NCBI RefSeq assembly: GCF_000518165.1
Contig: NZ_JADB01000003.1
Span: 215,954 to 279,953 of the forward strand
DNA: 64,000 nt
Origin: Bartonella elizabethae F9251 = ATCC 49927
Lineage (GTDB): Bacteria; Pseudomonadota; Alphaproteobacteria; Rhizobiales; Rhizobiaceae
Direction: 5' to 3'
Position 1 is the first letter of the stretch; each line of letters opens with the position of its first letter. A model generated the notes under the pieces. It saw nothing but the letters and a program-made list of their open reading frames with translations, had not been told where the DNA came from and did no database searches. The position numbers and the translations under genes are program-made. Below are positions 40,566 to 50,261 of this stretch, piece after piece.

Positions 40566-42917
40566 TTAAGATGTTGCACTTTTCTTTCCTAAAGTTTTTT
40601 TATTAAAATTTTTCGTTTTACTTTTCTTTGAGCTAACAGATAGATTAGAAGAAGAAATTTCTAACTGTAATCTTTCTTTTTCGCCATTTGATTTTTGCGT
40701 CAATACGCGAACGATGCCACCGTTGCGTAACTTTCCAAATAAAATTTCATCTGCTAATGGCTTTTTAATATATTCTTGTATAACACGTCCTAATGGGCGT
40801 GCTCCCATCTGAGAATCATACCCTTTATTGGAAAGCCATAAAGTTGCAGAAGGACTTAATTCAAAACAAATCTCCCGATCAGCTAATTGTCCTTCAAGCT
40901 GAAAAATAAATTTTTGCACGATCTGATTGATCGTTAAGTAAGATAAAGGTGCAAACGGAATAATTGCATCCAACCGATTACGAAATTCTGGTGTAAATAA
41001 CCGATTGATTGCTTCTATGTCTTCACCATCACGGCGAACTTTCCCAAATCCAATCGCTGATTTTGCCATATCTGAAGCACCAGCATTGGTTGTCATAATC
41101 AAAATAATATTGCGGAAATCAATTTTCTTGCCGTTATGGTCTGTTAATCGACCATAATCCATGACCTGCAATAAAATATTAAATAACTCCGGATGAGCTT
41201 TCTCAATCTCATCGAGCAATAAGACTGCGTGAGGTTTCTGATCAACGGCATCTGTAAGGAGACCTCCTTGATCAAACCCTATGTAGCCAGGGGGAGCACC
41301 GATTAAGCGCGCTACTGTATGGCGTTCCATATATTCTGACATATCAAAACGTAAGAGCTCAATACCTAAAGATGATGCAAGCTGTTTTGCAACTTCAGTT
41401 TTTCCAACACCTGTTGGTCCGGAAAATAAATAACTTCCTATTGGTTTATCTGGTTCGCGTAAACCTGCTCGCGCCAATTTTATGGATGACACTAAAGCGG
41501 AAATTGCTTGATCTTGTCCGTAAACAACATGCTTGAGTTCTCTCTCGAGCTTACTCAATATCTTTTGATCATTCCGCGAAACTGTTTTAGGTGGAATCCT
41601 TGCAATTGTTGCAACGGTCGCTTCAATTTCTTTAACACCGATAGTCTTTTTGCGCTGTTTTTGTGGCAACAGCTTTTGTGCTGCACCACTTTCATCAATA
41701 ATATCAATTGCTTTGTCAGGTAATCGACGATCAACCATATAGCGTGAAGATAACTCTACGGATGCCTTCATCGCCTGATCTGTATATTTGATCTGATGAA
41801 AATCTTCAAAGTAAGGCTTCATTCCCTGCAAAATCTTAATCGCATCAGGAACAGAAGGTTCATTAATATCAATCTTTTGAAAACGGCGCTCTAAAGCACG
41901 ATCCTGTTCAAAGAATTTTCGATATTCTCTGTAAGTTGTCGACCCAATACATCGCATAGTTCCAGAAGATAATGCAGGCTTTAAAAGATTTGCTGCATCC
42001 ATATTTCCCCCTAATGTTGCCCCAGCTCCAATTAAGGTATGAATTTCATCAATAAATAAAATAGCATCTGGATATAGCTCAAACTCTTTAATAACTTGTT
42101 TTAATCGTTCTTCAAAATCACCGCGATAACGTGTACCAGCAACAAGTCCCCCCATATCAAGAGAAAAGATCGTAGCATTTGATAAAACTTCAGGCACTTG
42201 CCCATCAACAATACGCTTTGCCAATCCCTCAATGATAGCGGTTTTTCCTACTCCAGGATCACCAACCAAAAGTGGGTTATTTTTTGATCTTCGACATAAA
42301 ATCTGAATCATGCGTGAAATTTCTCTTTCACGGCCAATTAATAAATCAGTTTTTCCATTTCGTGCTTTACAATTGAGATCAACACAATAACCCGTTAAAG
42401 CATTCGTTACCCTTTCACCATTGTCTGAAATCTGCTGATCTAATTGCTCTTCAAGTCCTTCAAGTAACATGGATAATCCATCATCACGGGTAATACCATG
42501 TGAAATAAAACGGACAGCATCATAGCGTGTCATTCCCATCTCTTGAAGAAAATAGGCTGCATGGCTTTCACGTTCAGAAAAAATTGCAACAAGAACATTT
42601 GCCCCTGATACTTCATCTTTTCCAGCAGATTGAGCATGTATCACCGCACGTTGGATAACACGCTGGAAAAAAGCTGTAGGCTTTGTATCCTCATCAGCTC
42701 TAATCTGTTCATCTAACTCTGAGCGAAGATAGTTGGTTAAGCGCTCGCGCAATTCGTCCACATCTACTTGGCATGCTTGAATAACGGAATTTGCATCGGC
42801 ATCATCTAACAGTGCAAGAAGAAGATGTTCTAATGTTGCATATTCATGTCGCGCTTGAGTGGCAATTGTTAATGCACGATGCAAAACCTCTTCAAGACTA
42901 GGTGTAAAAGATGGCAT
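40566..42917 (-). CDS. clpA: ATP-dependent Clp protease ATP-binding subunit ClpA
   Basis: AAA+ unfoldase that feeds substrates to ClpP. The 783-residue protein has an N-terminal double Clp repeat (1-140). The first AAA module has GDPGVGKT and DEIHTLIGAG. The second has GPTGVGKTE, DMSEYMERHTVARLIG and LDEIEKAHPE. The ClpP-binding loop is IGFG (in SAIGFGK), and the C-terminus is basic. Starts six bases after clpS, its adaptor, so the pair forms an operon. ATG is preceded by GAGGAA. Confidence 0.96.
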   Translation of the reverse strand: MPSFTPSLEEVLHRALTIATQARHEYATLEHLLLALLDDADANSVIQACQVDVDELRERLTNYLRSELDEQIRADEDTKPTAFFQRVIQRAVIHAQSAGKDEVSGANVLVAIFSERESHAAYFLQEMGMTRYDAVRFISHGITRDDGLSMLLEGLEEQLDQQISDNGERVTNALTGYCVDLNCKARNGKTDLLIGREREISRMIQILCRRSKNNPLLVGDPGVGKTAIIEGLAKRIVDGQVPEVLSNATIFSLDMGGLVAGTRYRGDFEERLKQVIKEFELYPDAILFIDEIHTLIGAGATLGGNMDAANLLKPALSSGTMRCIGSTTYREYRKFFEQDRALERRFQKIDINEPSVPDAIKILQGMKPYFEDFHQIKYTDQAMKASVELSSRYMVDRRLPDKAIDIIDESGAAQKLLPQKQRKKTIGVKEIEATVATIARIPPKTVSRNDQKILSKLERELKHVVYGQDQAISALVSSIKLARAGLREPDKPIGSYLFSGPTGVGKTEVAKQLASSLGIELLRFDMSEYMERHTVARLIGAPPGYIGFDQGGLLTDAVDQKPHAVLLLDEIEKAHPELFNILLQVMDYGRLTDHNGKKIDFRNIILIMTTNAGASDMAKSAIGFGKVRRDGEDIEAINRLFTPEFRNRLDAIIPFAPLSYLTINQIVQKFIFQLEGQLADREICFELSPSATLWLSNKGYDSQMGARPLGRVIQEYIKKPLADEILFGKLRNGGIVRVLTQKSNGEKERLQLEISSSNLSVSSKKSKTKNFNKKTLGKKSATS

Positions 42918-42923
42918 AATTCC

Positions 42924-43319
42924 TCACTTCCATTCCATTACACATTGTAACGGATGTTCATTTTGACGTGCACACTCCCTCACTTGTACGATTTTCATTT
43001 CAGCAACTTCATAAGTATAAGTTCCACATTCCCCTATCCCATTGTGATGAACATTTAACATAATCCGCGTTGCCTCTTCGAAATTTTTTTTAAAAAAGTT
43101 TTTCAAAACGAAAACAACAAAATCCATAGGTGTGTAATCATCATTCAGTAAAAGAACGCGATATAATTTAGGTTTTTGGAGTTTTGTTCTAGCTTTAGGT
43201 ATTATAACCGCACCCTGCCTACCTTTCTTCCAATTCTTGCCCTTTTCATTATGCATAATGTGGAATTTTTCATTATGCATAATATGAGATAGAGGGTTTA
43301 TTATGAGTGTTTGTCCCAT
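42924..43319 (-). CDS. clpS: ATP-dependent Clp protease adaptor ClpS
   Basis: Delivers N-degron substrates to ClpA. The conserved core ([17 protein letters not shown], then [19 protein letters not shown] and HPLQCVMEW) covers the last 90 residues and contains the ligand pocket residues Asn-Asp and His. The start is uncertain. ATG 43319 has GGAAAA upstream and gives 131 residues; ATGs at 43280 and 43256 give 118 and 110, closer to family length. Between them lies a doubled HIMHNEK segment (period eight residues) encoded by two copies of a 12-base palindrome. That part may be leader rather than coding. Confidence 0.85.
   Translation of the reverse strand: MGQTLIINPLSHIMHNEKFHIMHNEKGKNWKKGRQGAVIIPKARTKLQKPKLYRVLLLNDDYTPMDFVVFVLKNFFKKNFEEATRIMLNVHHNGIGECGTYTYEVAEMKIVQVRECARQNEHPLQCVMEWK
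43244..43284. repeat. Two direct copies of a 17-base repeat containing palindrome ATTATGCATAAT
   Basis: TTTTCATTATGCATAAT occurs at 43244-43260 and 43268-43284. The 12-base palindrome within it (43249-43260 and 43273-43284) is perfect, and the centres are 24 bases apart. It lies around the likely translation start of clpS. It could be a double operator on the DNA, a small hairpin pair in the RNA, or a recent tandem duplication in the coding sequence. Confidence 0.6.
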
Positions 43320-43551
43320 TATTGTTTTCCATGCAGCACATTTTTTATTAATTTTAAGTTCTTTCAAAACTATTGCAATAGCTCTTTTGTATAAGAAAAA
43401 ACTTTCCCCCTATGGTTAGATTGAAGTCACTCATAAAATAATTTCTGTAAACAAATTAGTAATACCATTCGTCTAGACTGCATCAACACGTTACAGAACA
43501 GGAAGTTTTATAGAGGTTTTTCACAGTAAATGGAGAAATAGGATACTGCAA

Positions 43552-44901
43552 GTGTATATTAATGATCAAAAAATTATGCGCTGCTATAAAAAGATGGCAA
43601 TTTCTTTTATTATGTTAGCTTTTTCTTGTTGTTGGGCATCAGCAACACCTCAGGGTGCCTATCCTGATAAGTATGCGGCTATTGTGATAGATGCGTCGAC
43701 TGGGAAAACTCTCTTCCAAGCCAATGCAACACTGAAACGTTATCCTGCTTCTTTAACAAAAATGATGACATTGTACCTCCTGTTTGAATCTATGCAGATG
43801 GGGCGTGTGACACCCAATACTCCAATTCCTGTTTCACATTATGCAGCAATGCGTCCACCAACAAAAATTGGATTTAAAGCAGGCCAAACAATTTCTGCAG
43901 AAGCCGCCGCTAAAGCACTCATTACAAGATCTGCAAATGATGTTGCTACAGCCATTGCAGAATATCTTGGAGGGAGTGAAAAAAAATTCGCTCGAATGAT
44001 GACCACAAAAGCGCGTAAACTTGGCATGAAACATACACATTTTGCCAATGCTTCAGGACTTCCAGATGTACACAACTATTCTACGGCACGAGACATCGCC
44101 ACTTTGTCTTTAGCCCTCCGAAAACATTTTCCAAAACAATATAAATTGTTCAAAATAAAAAGTTTTAATTTCCGTGGACATACAATTAACAGCCACAATA
44201 AACTCGTTAAAATAATGAAAGGGGTCGATGGAATTAAAACAGGTTACACACAAATGTCAGGTTCTAATTTAGCAACTTCAATGCGTCTTGAAGGACGTTC
44301 TATTGTCGCTGTTGTTATGGGAGGTAAATCATCTACTGCACGTGACGAGCACATGGCTAGCTTATTGAATCAATATTTGCCCAAAGCAAGCCAAATGAAA
44401 ACTGGGGAACGTTTAATGGCCTCTGTACACTATCACTTACCCACTGGCGCAAAAACTCCTATACCGACCATTAAATCTGATTCAAATGATTTTAGCGGTG
44501 AAATTTCAACTATGTTGACAGCATTTGCTGAACAACCTAAAAACTCTAATGTTGCAATAACGGCTGTAAATAGAGTCATTGTACCAATACCTAACCCTCA
44601 AAAAGCTATATCGGTTGAGACTCATAAAATTGTAAACGTTTCTTTGTCCACAAATGCCGGGTGGGCTATCCAAATTGGTTCTCTTCCCAGTAAAGAACAA
44701 GCAAACACTCTGCTTTTAAAAGCAAAAAACACAGCTTTTTCTACTTTAAAGAACGCCTCTTCACATATGCAACTGTTTGAAAAAAATGGGCAGCGTTATT
44801 ACCGTGCCCGTTTTACGGGATTTCAATCAAAAAAAGCTGCTTTTGATGCTTGTTCTACATTAAAGAAAGCAAATTTTAACTGCTATACTGTAGCTTACTA
44901 A
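43552..44901 (+). CDS. D-alanyl-D-alanine carboxypeptidase with SPOR domain (DacA/DacF type)
   Basis: Trims the terminal D-Ala from peptidoglycan stem peptides. The 449-residue precursor has a signal peptide (about residues 9-31). The serine active site is SLTK (67-70), SAN (127-129) and KTG (229-231), the three motifs of class C low-molecular-mass PBPs. The last 80 residues form a SPOR domain (AGWAIQIGSLPSKEQA near 368), which binds denuded septal glycan. GTG at 43552 has AGGA seven bases upstream; ATG 43576 is an alternative. It diverges from the clpSA operon. Confidence 0.93.
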   Translation: MYINDQKIMRCYKKMAISFIMLAFSCCWASATPQGAYPDKYAAIVIDASTGKTLFQANATLKRYPASLTKMMTLYLLFESMQMGRVTPNTPIPVSHYAAMRPPTKIGFKAGQTISAEAAAKALITRSANDVATAIAEYLGGSEKKFARMMTTKARKLGMKHTHFANASGLPDVHNYSTARDIATLSLALRKHFPKQYKLFKIKSFNFRGHTINSHNKLVKIMKGVDGIKTGYTQMSGSNLATSMRLEGRSIVAVVMGGKSSTARDEHMASLLNQYLPKASQMKTGERLMASVHYHLPTGAKTPIPTIKSDSNDFSGEISTMLTAFAEQPKNSNVAITAVNRVIVPIPNPQKAISVETHKIVNVSLSTNAGWAIQIGSLPSKEQANTLLLKAKNTAFSTLKNASSHMQLFEKNGQRYYRARFTGFQSKKAAFDACSTLKKANFNCYTVAY

Positions 44902-44933
44902 AAGTTTTTGAATTCTGCGTTAAGGATAGTATT

Positions 44934-45212
44934 ATGACAGATAATGCTTTTGCTTCATTCCATGAAAAAGAAAAATTATTGAAGCAATCATCCCTCCTTT
45001 CATTACGTTCTCTTCACGATGCTGCCGTAAAACTTACTGGTTTAAAATATAATTCAACTGCCTTAGATACACAATCTCTTGTTAATCTTCTCATTTGTCA
45101 AACGATGCGCAATCGTCGTATCATGCTGCCTCCTGTACGCATCCATTTACGTGTTGCTAGTCAAACTGGTAATGTACCTATTAAAATCCGTCTAGGAGCA
45201 ACAAATATTTAA
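44934..45212 (+). CDS. Small protein of unknown function
   Basis: A 92-residue protein that I do not recognise. It is hydrophilic, predicted mostly helical in the first two thirds, then a basic segment (MRNRRIMLPPVRIHLRV) and a short beta-like end. No signal peptide or membrane segment. Its ATG has TAAGGATAG upstream, and it begins 32 bases after the carboxypeptidase stop, so the two are probably co-transcribed. The good ribosome site and absence of low-complexity sequence favour a real gene. Confidence 0.55.
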   Translation: MTDNAFASFHEKEKLLKQSSLLSLRSLHDAAVKLTGLKYNSTALDTQSLVNLLICQTMRNRRIMLPPVRIHLRVASQTGNVPIKIRLGATNI

Positions 45213-46776
45213 TTATACAAACCTTTTCTAAAAGAATTATTTAATTATTGCACCATCATCTACAGTCTTAGAAAATCCTTTGATAGACATACTTCTTTAT
45301 TAAGTCGTAGGAATTATATTTATGGCTTTTTCAATTATCCAATATCTTCAAGCTTCCAATCAAACTATTTTTTAAGGACACAAAAAATACCAAATATTTT
45401 TCTACTTTTTGATTTAATAGCAAAAATTATCCTTGATATATTTCTGAAAAAAATGATCCTTACATGGGATGAAAGCTTATCATTTTAGAGGTTATTGTAA
45501 AAATACAATAAAAAAAAACCTTTTAATAACGATTTCCTCTACAACAAACACGCCGTAAAAAATAAAATCACTTTTAGAGATGTAACTGGCTTTTTAATTA
45601 TTTTCATTGCTTCTAATGATCAAGATACACGAAATTCTTCTTTAGCATCTCATCGGTCTCCCATACCTTCAGCAGAGATTATCCATAAATCATCCTCAAT
45701 CTAATTCTCACAAATATAAAGCAATAGATGTTTACGAATACCTGTAAAAACAAACGAACATAAAGTTAAATGTGTTACGTGTTGTTTGGCAAAGTTTTTT
45801 ATATAAAAAGAAGGCTCTTCTCTTCAGTACATTACTGGTAAATTTTGTGTTTTATGGAGTTATTTTCTTAAGAGAAGCCCATGCTCTTTCTATTGTCTAC
45901 AAATCAACATCCAAATCCAAAGCAACCGCATGTTTGAGACAAATATTCAAGCGATTTAGTGTTTTTTCTTCTGTTGCAACTTTTGTATGCCAGATGAAAA
46001 CAAGGACATTGTGTATTTCTTGTTTGTATAATCTCTAAAATAAGCAGAAAACTTAATTTTGGAAGAAATATGAAGTTTTAAAAGCCCAAGCCTTTCTATC
46101 TCCTTTTAATTCAGCTTTACAACTTTCAAAAGTACCTAAAGCGAGTCCTTTAAATAATGAAGATTATGCACTATCTCACGCTTTTGTTTATTGTGTTCTT
46201 TAATGGTATCACAATCTTCATGTAAAACAAATCCACGAATGAACAACATGATAATATCGTATTATCTGTATTCTATTCTTCATGAAAATTTTGACAAATA
46301 TTTTTAATGTATAGGCTATTATTTATTTTAATTTTTTATCGGGACAAGATTTTAAATAAAAGTTGGAGAATAAGATTTTCTAACACACCTTTTGATTATT
46401 GCGAATTAGACTTTTTTTCAAGGTATTTTTTCGCCATAACAGATGTCCAAAAAGTCTCTCCTTTTAAAATCCAGCTAGAAAGTAATGATAAATTGATCGC
46501 TCATTTTATTTATTTGCGCTTTTTTTCTAATAAGACTGTTTTTCCATTTAAGAGACAAATCAAACAGATATAAGTAATGTTCTCCCTCCAATCTTGCGGA
46601 TAAAAGCTCCTCCTCGTTCAGAAAGGACGAAACCATCTCAAATTTATCTTAAGCATACTGCTGAATTAAATTGCAACTTTGTTTTATAAGCAACAAAAAA
46701 TATAAGTTTTCTTAGGAAGAAAAAATGCTGTTCTTCCCCGACGAGTCCAGTTATGGATTGAAAAAATATTCAGCTC
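45213..46776. other. 1.5-kb gene-poor region with short coding-like fragments
   Basis: No full gene is present. Several fragments on the + strand look like decayed coding sequence. One is at about 45588-45704 (ends IHKSSSI). Another is a 88-codon frame at 45772-46038 opening with a signal-peptide-like segment (FVFYGVIFLREAHA). A third is around 46080-46200 (SPFNSALQLSKVPKASPLNN), and a fourth at about 46560-46660 (NVLPPILRIKAPPRSE). They are in different frames and separated by stops. I cannot name the family. Likely remains of one or more exported proteins. Confidence 0.45.
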
Positions 46777-48168
46777 TTAACAAGATATTGCATTGACTGC
46801 GAGACCACCTTTACTTGTTTCTTTATAGCGTTCACTCATATCATGACCCGTCTGACGCATTGTTTCTATACAAGCATCAAGAGAAACAAAATGTTCCCCA
46901 TTACCATATAATGCAAGAGAAGAAGCCGTTACGGCCTTAACCGCCCCCATTGCATTACGCTCAATACAAGGAACTTGAACAAGACCTGCAACCGGATCAC
47001 ACGTCATTCCCAAATGATGCTCAAGCGCAATTTCCGCTGCATTTTCAATTTGAGCCGGCGTTCCACCTAACGCTGCAGTCAACCCCGCCGCAGCCATTGA
47101 AGATGCCGTTCCAACTTCACCTTGACATCCAACTTCTGCACCAGAAATAGAGGCATTATGTTTGATAACACCGCCAATCGCTGCTGCCGTCAATAGGAAA
47201 TTATGTATTCCCTCTTGATCTGAATCATCATTAAACTGAAGATAGTAACGTAAAACTGCGGGGACAACACCAGCGGCCCCATTTGTTGGAGCGGTAACAA
47301 CACAACCACCTGCTGCATTTTCCTCATTGACTGCCATAGCATATACCGAAAGCCAATCATTTGCCCAAAGTGGATAATTAAAATTTTTCTTTTGATTTTT
47401 CAAAAGCATTTCATGCAGCTTTTTAGCACGCCTTAGAACACGTAATCCACCAGGCAACTCACCTTCTTGTGAAAGACCTCTATCAATACAATTTGTCATC
47501 GCTGAAAAAATTTTATCAAGTCCTGCATCTAGAGAAGAACGCTCAATCTTTGTTTCTTCATTTAAGCGCTTCATTTCAGCAATCGAAAGTCCGGATTTTT
47601 CCGCCATTGATAACATTGTACGCGCAGAATCAAAAGGATATGGCACCTCAAATGCTTCTGGTTGTATATCATCATTTATATGGTTTAATTCATCCTCAGT
47701 CACAACAAAGCCACCCCCGATAGAATAATAAATCTGCCGCAATAGGATATTCCCACCCGTATCAAGTCCTTCAAATGCCAGTCCATTAGTATGTCCAGGT
47801 AAGGTTTCTTTTCGTTCAAAAATAAGATCATGTTGCAAATCAAACTGATAAGCGGGATGCTTTTCTGGTTGCACTTTTTTTTCACGGATAACTTTTTCTA
47901 ACAGAAATTCCATATTATCAGGATTAACACTCGAAGCTTTTTCTCCTAAAAGTCCTAATACAATAGCTCTATCTGTCGCATGACCAATACCCGTGAAAGC
48001 TAAAGAACCGTAAAGATAAACACGTATACGAGAAACTTGAATATCGGATGACTGAGAAAAATCTCGTATCTTTTGCAAAAACATATTAGCAGCTGTCATC
48101 GGTCCCATCGTGTGTGAGCTAGAAGGACCAATTCCAATTTTAAAAAGTTCAAAAACAGATAAAAACAC
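46777..48168 (-). CDS. sdaA: L-serine ammonia-lyase (iron-sulfur type)
   Basis: Converts L-serine to pyruvate and ammonia. The 463 residues include [16 protein letters not shown] (12-27) in the beta domain, the serine/cluster-binding block of the alpha domain [21 protein letters not shown] and the cysteine-containing [18 protein letters not shown]. These provide the [4Fe-4S] ligands. Single-chain type with both domains, normal length. GTG start at 48168 with GAGGTG upstream. Monocistronic. Serine is a plausible carbon source in the host; this is inference. Confidence 0.95.
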   Translation of the reverse strand: MFLSVFELFKIGIGPSSSHTMGPMTAANMFLQKIRDFSQSSDIQVSRIRVYLYGSLAFTGIGHATDRAIVLGLLGEKASSVNPDNMEFLLEKVIREKKVQPEKHPAYQFDLQHDLIFERKETLPGHTNGLAFEGLDTGGNILLRQIYYSIGGGFVVTEDELNHINDDIQPEAFEVPYPFDSARTMLSMAEKSGLSIAEMKRLNEETKIERSSLDAGLDKIFSAMTNCIDRGLSQEGELPGGLRVLRRAKKLHEMLLKNQKKNFNYPLWANDWLSVYAMAVNEENAAGGCVVTAPTNGAAGVVPAVLRYYLQFNDDSDQEGIHNFLLTAAAIGGVIKHNASISGAEVGCQGEVGTASSMAAAGLTAALGGTPAQIENAAEIALEHHLGMTCDPVAGLVQVPCIERNAMGAVKAVTASSLALYGNGEHFVSLDACIETMRQTGHDMSERYKETSKGGLAVNAISC

Positions 48169-48508
48169 GTATCACCTCAAAACTGTAGTATGGTTTGAGC
48201 ATACGCTTTTTATAACGTTTGTCCCATTTAAAATCAAATTGTGAGATAAACTAAAAAAATGACAGCAATAAACACGAATGTCGCTCGTCTTGCTACCACC
48301 CAACACTTTCTTTCTATAGTGCTTTCCATAGTCAACCTTTAAAATGAACAATGCCCCTAGAGTCATCACTCTCTTAACTTTAGAATCCTAGTAAAATAAG
48401 TGTTAATATGCAAGACTAGAATTTAATGAGAATGTGAAATTTTCACCGGAAATACTTTTTATAATATAGTAAGTCATTCAAAACGTATACTTGATTACAC
48501 AAAATATT
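48169..48508. other. Intergenic region, no gene seen
   Basis: About 340 bases between sdaA and the nitroreductase gene. A 65-codon frame on the - strand (48172-48369) directly before sdaA has no ribosome site and no family resemblance. No hairpin with a T-run was recognised. Confidence 0.4.
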
Positions 48509-49198
48509 TTATGGAGATGCTTCAATGAAACGTACAAAGTTTTCTAATGGTTCTCGTTCTGTCTCAAAGTTATTTTCTGGAGCATTCATATCGCGATAAC
48601 CAAGTGCCATACCACAGATAATATGGCGATCAGAAGGAATCGATAAAAGTGTACGAATCTGTTTGTGATAATCAGCAAAAGCCGCTTGAGGGCAAGTATC
48701 CAATCCAAATCCACGTGCTGCGAGCATAATAGTCTGCATAAACATACCTAAATCAAGCCAACTCCCCATTTCCATGTCGTGATCCATTGTAAACAAGAGT
48801 CCCACGGGTGCATCGAAAAATAAAAAATTACGCGCCTTTTGATGAAGCATTTTTTCTTCATCACCTTTTTGAATTCCAAGACTCTGATAAAGATCCAAAC
48901 CAACTTTTCGACGCCTTGAAAGATAAGGCTCACGCCATTGACGTGGATAATAATGATATTCACGTTCTCCTTTTACACCTGAAAGCACAAGTTTTGAAAG
49001 CTCTTGCCCTACTTTCTGTAATACACTTCCCGTAAGCACAATCACTTGCCATGGCTGAATATTTGTTCCAGATGGTGCACGTGCTGCAAGTTTTAAAATT
49101 TCTTTGATTGTTTCCAAACTAACGGGCTGGTCAGTAAAAGCGCGAATTGACTTTCGCGATAAAATAGATTGAAAAATACTCATGGGAGAAACTGCCAT
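48509..49198 (-). CDS. Nitroreductase family FMN enzyme
   Basis: A 229-residue NAD(P)H-dependent flavoenzyme. The N-terminus SILSRKSIRAFTDQPV holds the FMN phosphate-contact Arg residues. ARAPSGTNIQPWQ (about 38-50) is the family's signature, and GLDTCPQAAFADYHKQI lies in the C-terminal half with the final 'ICGMALGYRD' strand. Such enzymes reduce quinones or nitroaromatics; the natural substrate is unknown. It begins 14 bases after the MerR regulator on the same strand and may be under its control. A second ATG five codons in is an alternative start. Confidence 0.9.
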   Translation of the reverse strand: MAVSPMSIFQSILSRKSIRAFTDQPVSLETIKEILKLAARAPSGTNIQPWQVIVLTGSVLQKVGQELSKLVLSGVKGEREYHYYPRQWREPYLSRRRKVGLDLYQSLGIQKGDEEKMLHQKARNFLFFDAPVGLLFTMDHDMEMGSWLDLGMFMQTIMLAARGFGLDTCPQAAFADYHKQIRTLLSIPSDRHIICGMALGYRDMNAPENNFETEREPLENFVRFIEASP

Positions 49199-49212
49199 TG
49201 TCTTTGCTTTCT

Positions 49213-49797
49213 TTAATTGAAAAATATTTTTTGCTTATTAAGGACAATATATTGCGAAAATACCTTTGCTGCTTTTTGCGCACGCTCTATTTTTTCAAAT
49301 GACTTACACATTTCACGCAGTGTTAAAGACCATCTATCTATTAAGATAGCACAATCTATCTCTTTTAATAGAAAGAAAATTTTCCAAAAATAGATGAAAT
49401 AAATTTCATAATTAACGATTACCCCCAACTCTGCTAAGCTCTCAAAAAAATTCTCCTCAATTCGTTCTAAATCCTGTAGAAGATCATCAATATCATGCTG
49501 CATCTTCTTTAAATCAGCTCGCTTTTTATGAATTCCTGCAATTAACTTCTTAAGCTTTTTCTCATCATCAGGTGGATCTCTAACCATAGCCAACATCTCA
49601 GATATTTCAGACAATGAAAATTTAACTCTTTTAGCACGTAGTATTCGTTTTAACTTATGACGGTCCGTTTGTGTATAAAGCCGTATACTTCCACGCCGGA
49701 AAGGAATAAGAAGCCCTTCTTCTTCATAATAACGCAAAGTCCGAGCTGTTATTGAAAACTCACGCGTCAATTCTCTAATTGAATAATATTCGTACAT
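49213..49797 (-). CDS. MerR family regulator with unusual C-terminal extension
   Basis: DNA-binding regulator with the MerR helix-turn-helix at residues 1-70 (IRELTREFSITARTLRYYEEEG). A dimerising coiled coil covers about 85-125. The sequence up to 'FFESLAELGV' (about residue 127) resembles LiuR-type regulators of branched-chain acyl-CoA breakdown, which normally end close to this point. Here the frame runs on for about 67 residues that look like translated spacer (aromatic- and Ile-rich). The frame at the junction is set by a run of five Gs (49422-49426 on the + strand as Cs). With four, the protein would end at ELG. The usual partner acyl-CoA dehydrogenase gene is absent. Confidence 0.85.
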   Translation of the reverse strand: MYEYYSIRELTREFSITARTLRYYEEEGLLIPFRRGSIRLYTQTDRHKLKRILRAKRVKFSLSEISEMLAMVRDPPDDEKKLKKLIAGIHKKRADLKKMQHDIDDLLQDLERIEENFFESLAELGVIVNYEIYFIYFWKIFFLLKEIDCAILIDRWSLTLREMCKSFEKIERAQKAAKVFSQYIVLNKQKIFFN

Positions 49798-50203
49798 TTT
49801 AGCATTCTGTTTTCATAGACTGCATTGTTATAAGAAATATGCCTGTTTTTTATAAAATTTTAGTAAGCACCCTATCCTTTACTTTCCCGCATTCTAAAAT
49901 ATAAAGACATACATTCTTATCATAAGACTTTTTAAATCTTTGCAGAAAATATTAATCAAAAAATTTTCTTAAAATTCAAAATTAATCGTTATTTCACTTA
50001 TAGATAATCCTCTCTTTTTCTTGAAATATGGCTTTTAGGCTTTACACACCCTGAAAAGAATTTTCTATACTGCCTTCAGAAATAAGAAAACTTTAAAATG
50101 AAGCAACAAAAAAGATAAGCATCATTACAAAATAATAAACGACTATCGGCTTATAATTTTTTATGATTATTCTGGGGAATATGCAACTTCTACGTTTTGA
50201 TAT
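49798..50203. other. Intergenic region upstream of the MerR gene and downstream of rpoC
   Basis: About 400 AT-rich bases bounded by the rpoC terminator. No gene or RNA element recognised. MerR proteins often act on spacers with dyad symmetry between 19-20-base-spaced promoter boxes; none was found with confidence. Confidence 0.4.
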
Positions 50204-50239
50204 AAAAAAACGTCTGAACCTCTATTCAGACGTTTTTTT
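50204..50239. terminator. Strong terminator after rpoC, readable both ways
   Basis: AAAAACGTCTGAA and TTCAGACGTTTTT form a long perfect stem around a CCTCTA loop. A-run on the left and T-run on the right make it a terminator on either strand. It ends the tuf-to-rpoC transcription block 23 bases after the rpoC stop. Confidence 0.9.
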
Positions 50240-50261
50240 ATTATATGATATTGTCTCTAAA

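Noticed and set aside
48172..48369. 65-codon - strand frame before sdaA
   Set aside because: Ends just upstream of the sdaA start and shows no motif; likely chance frame in the sdaA leader.
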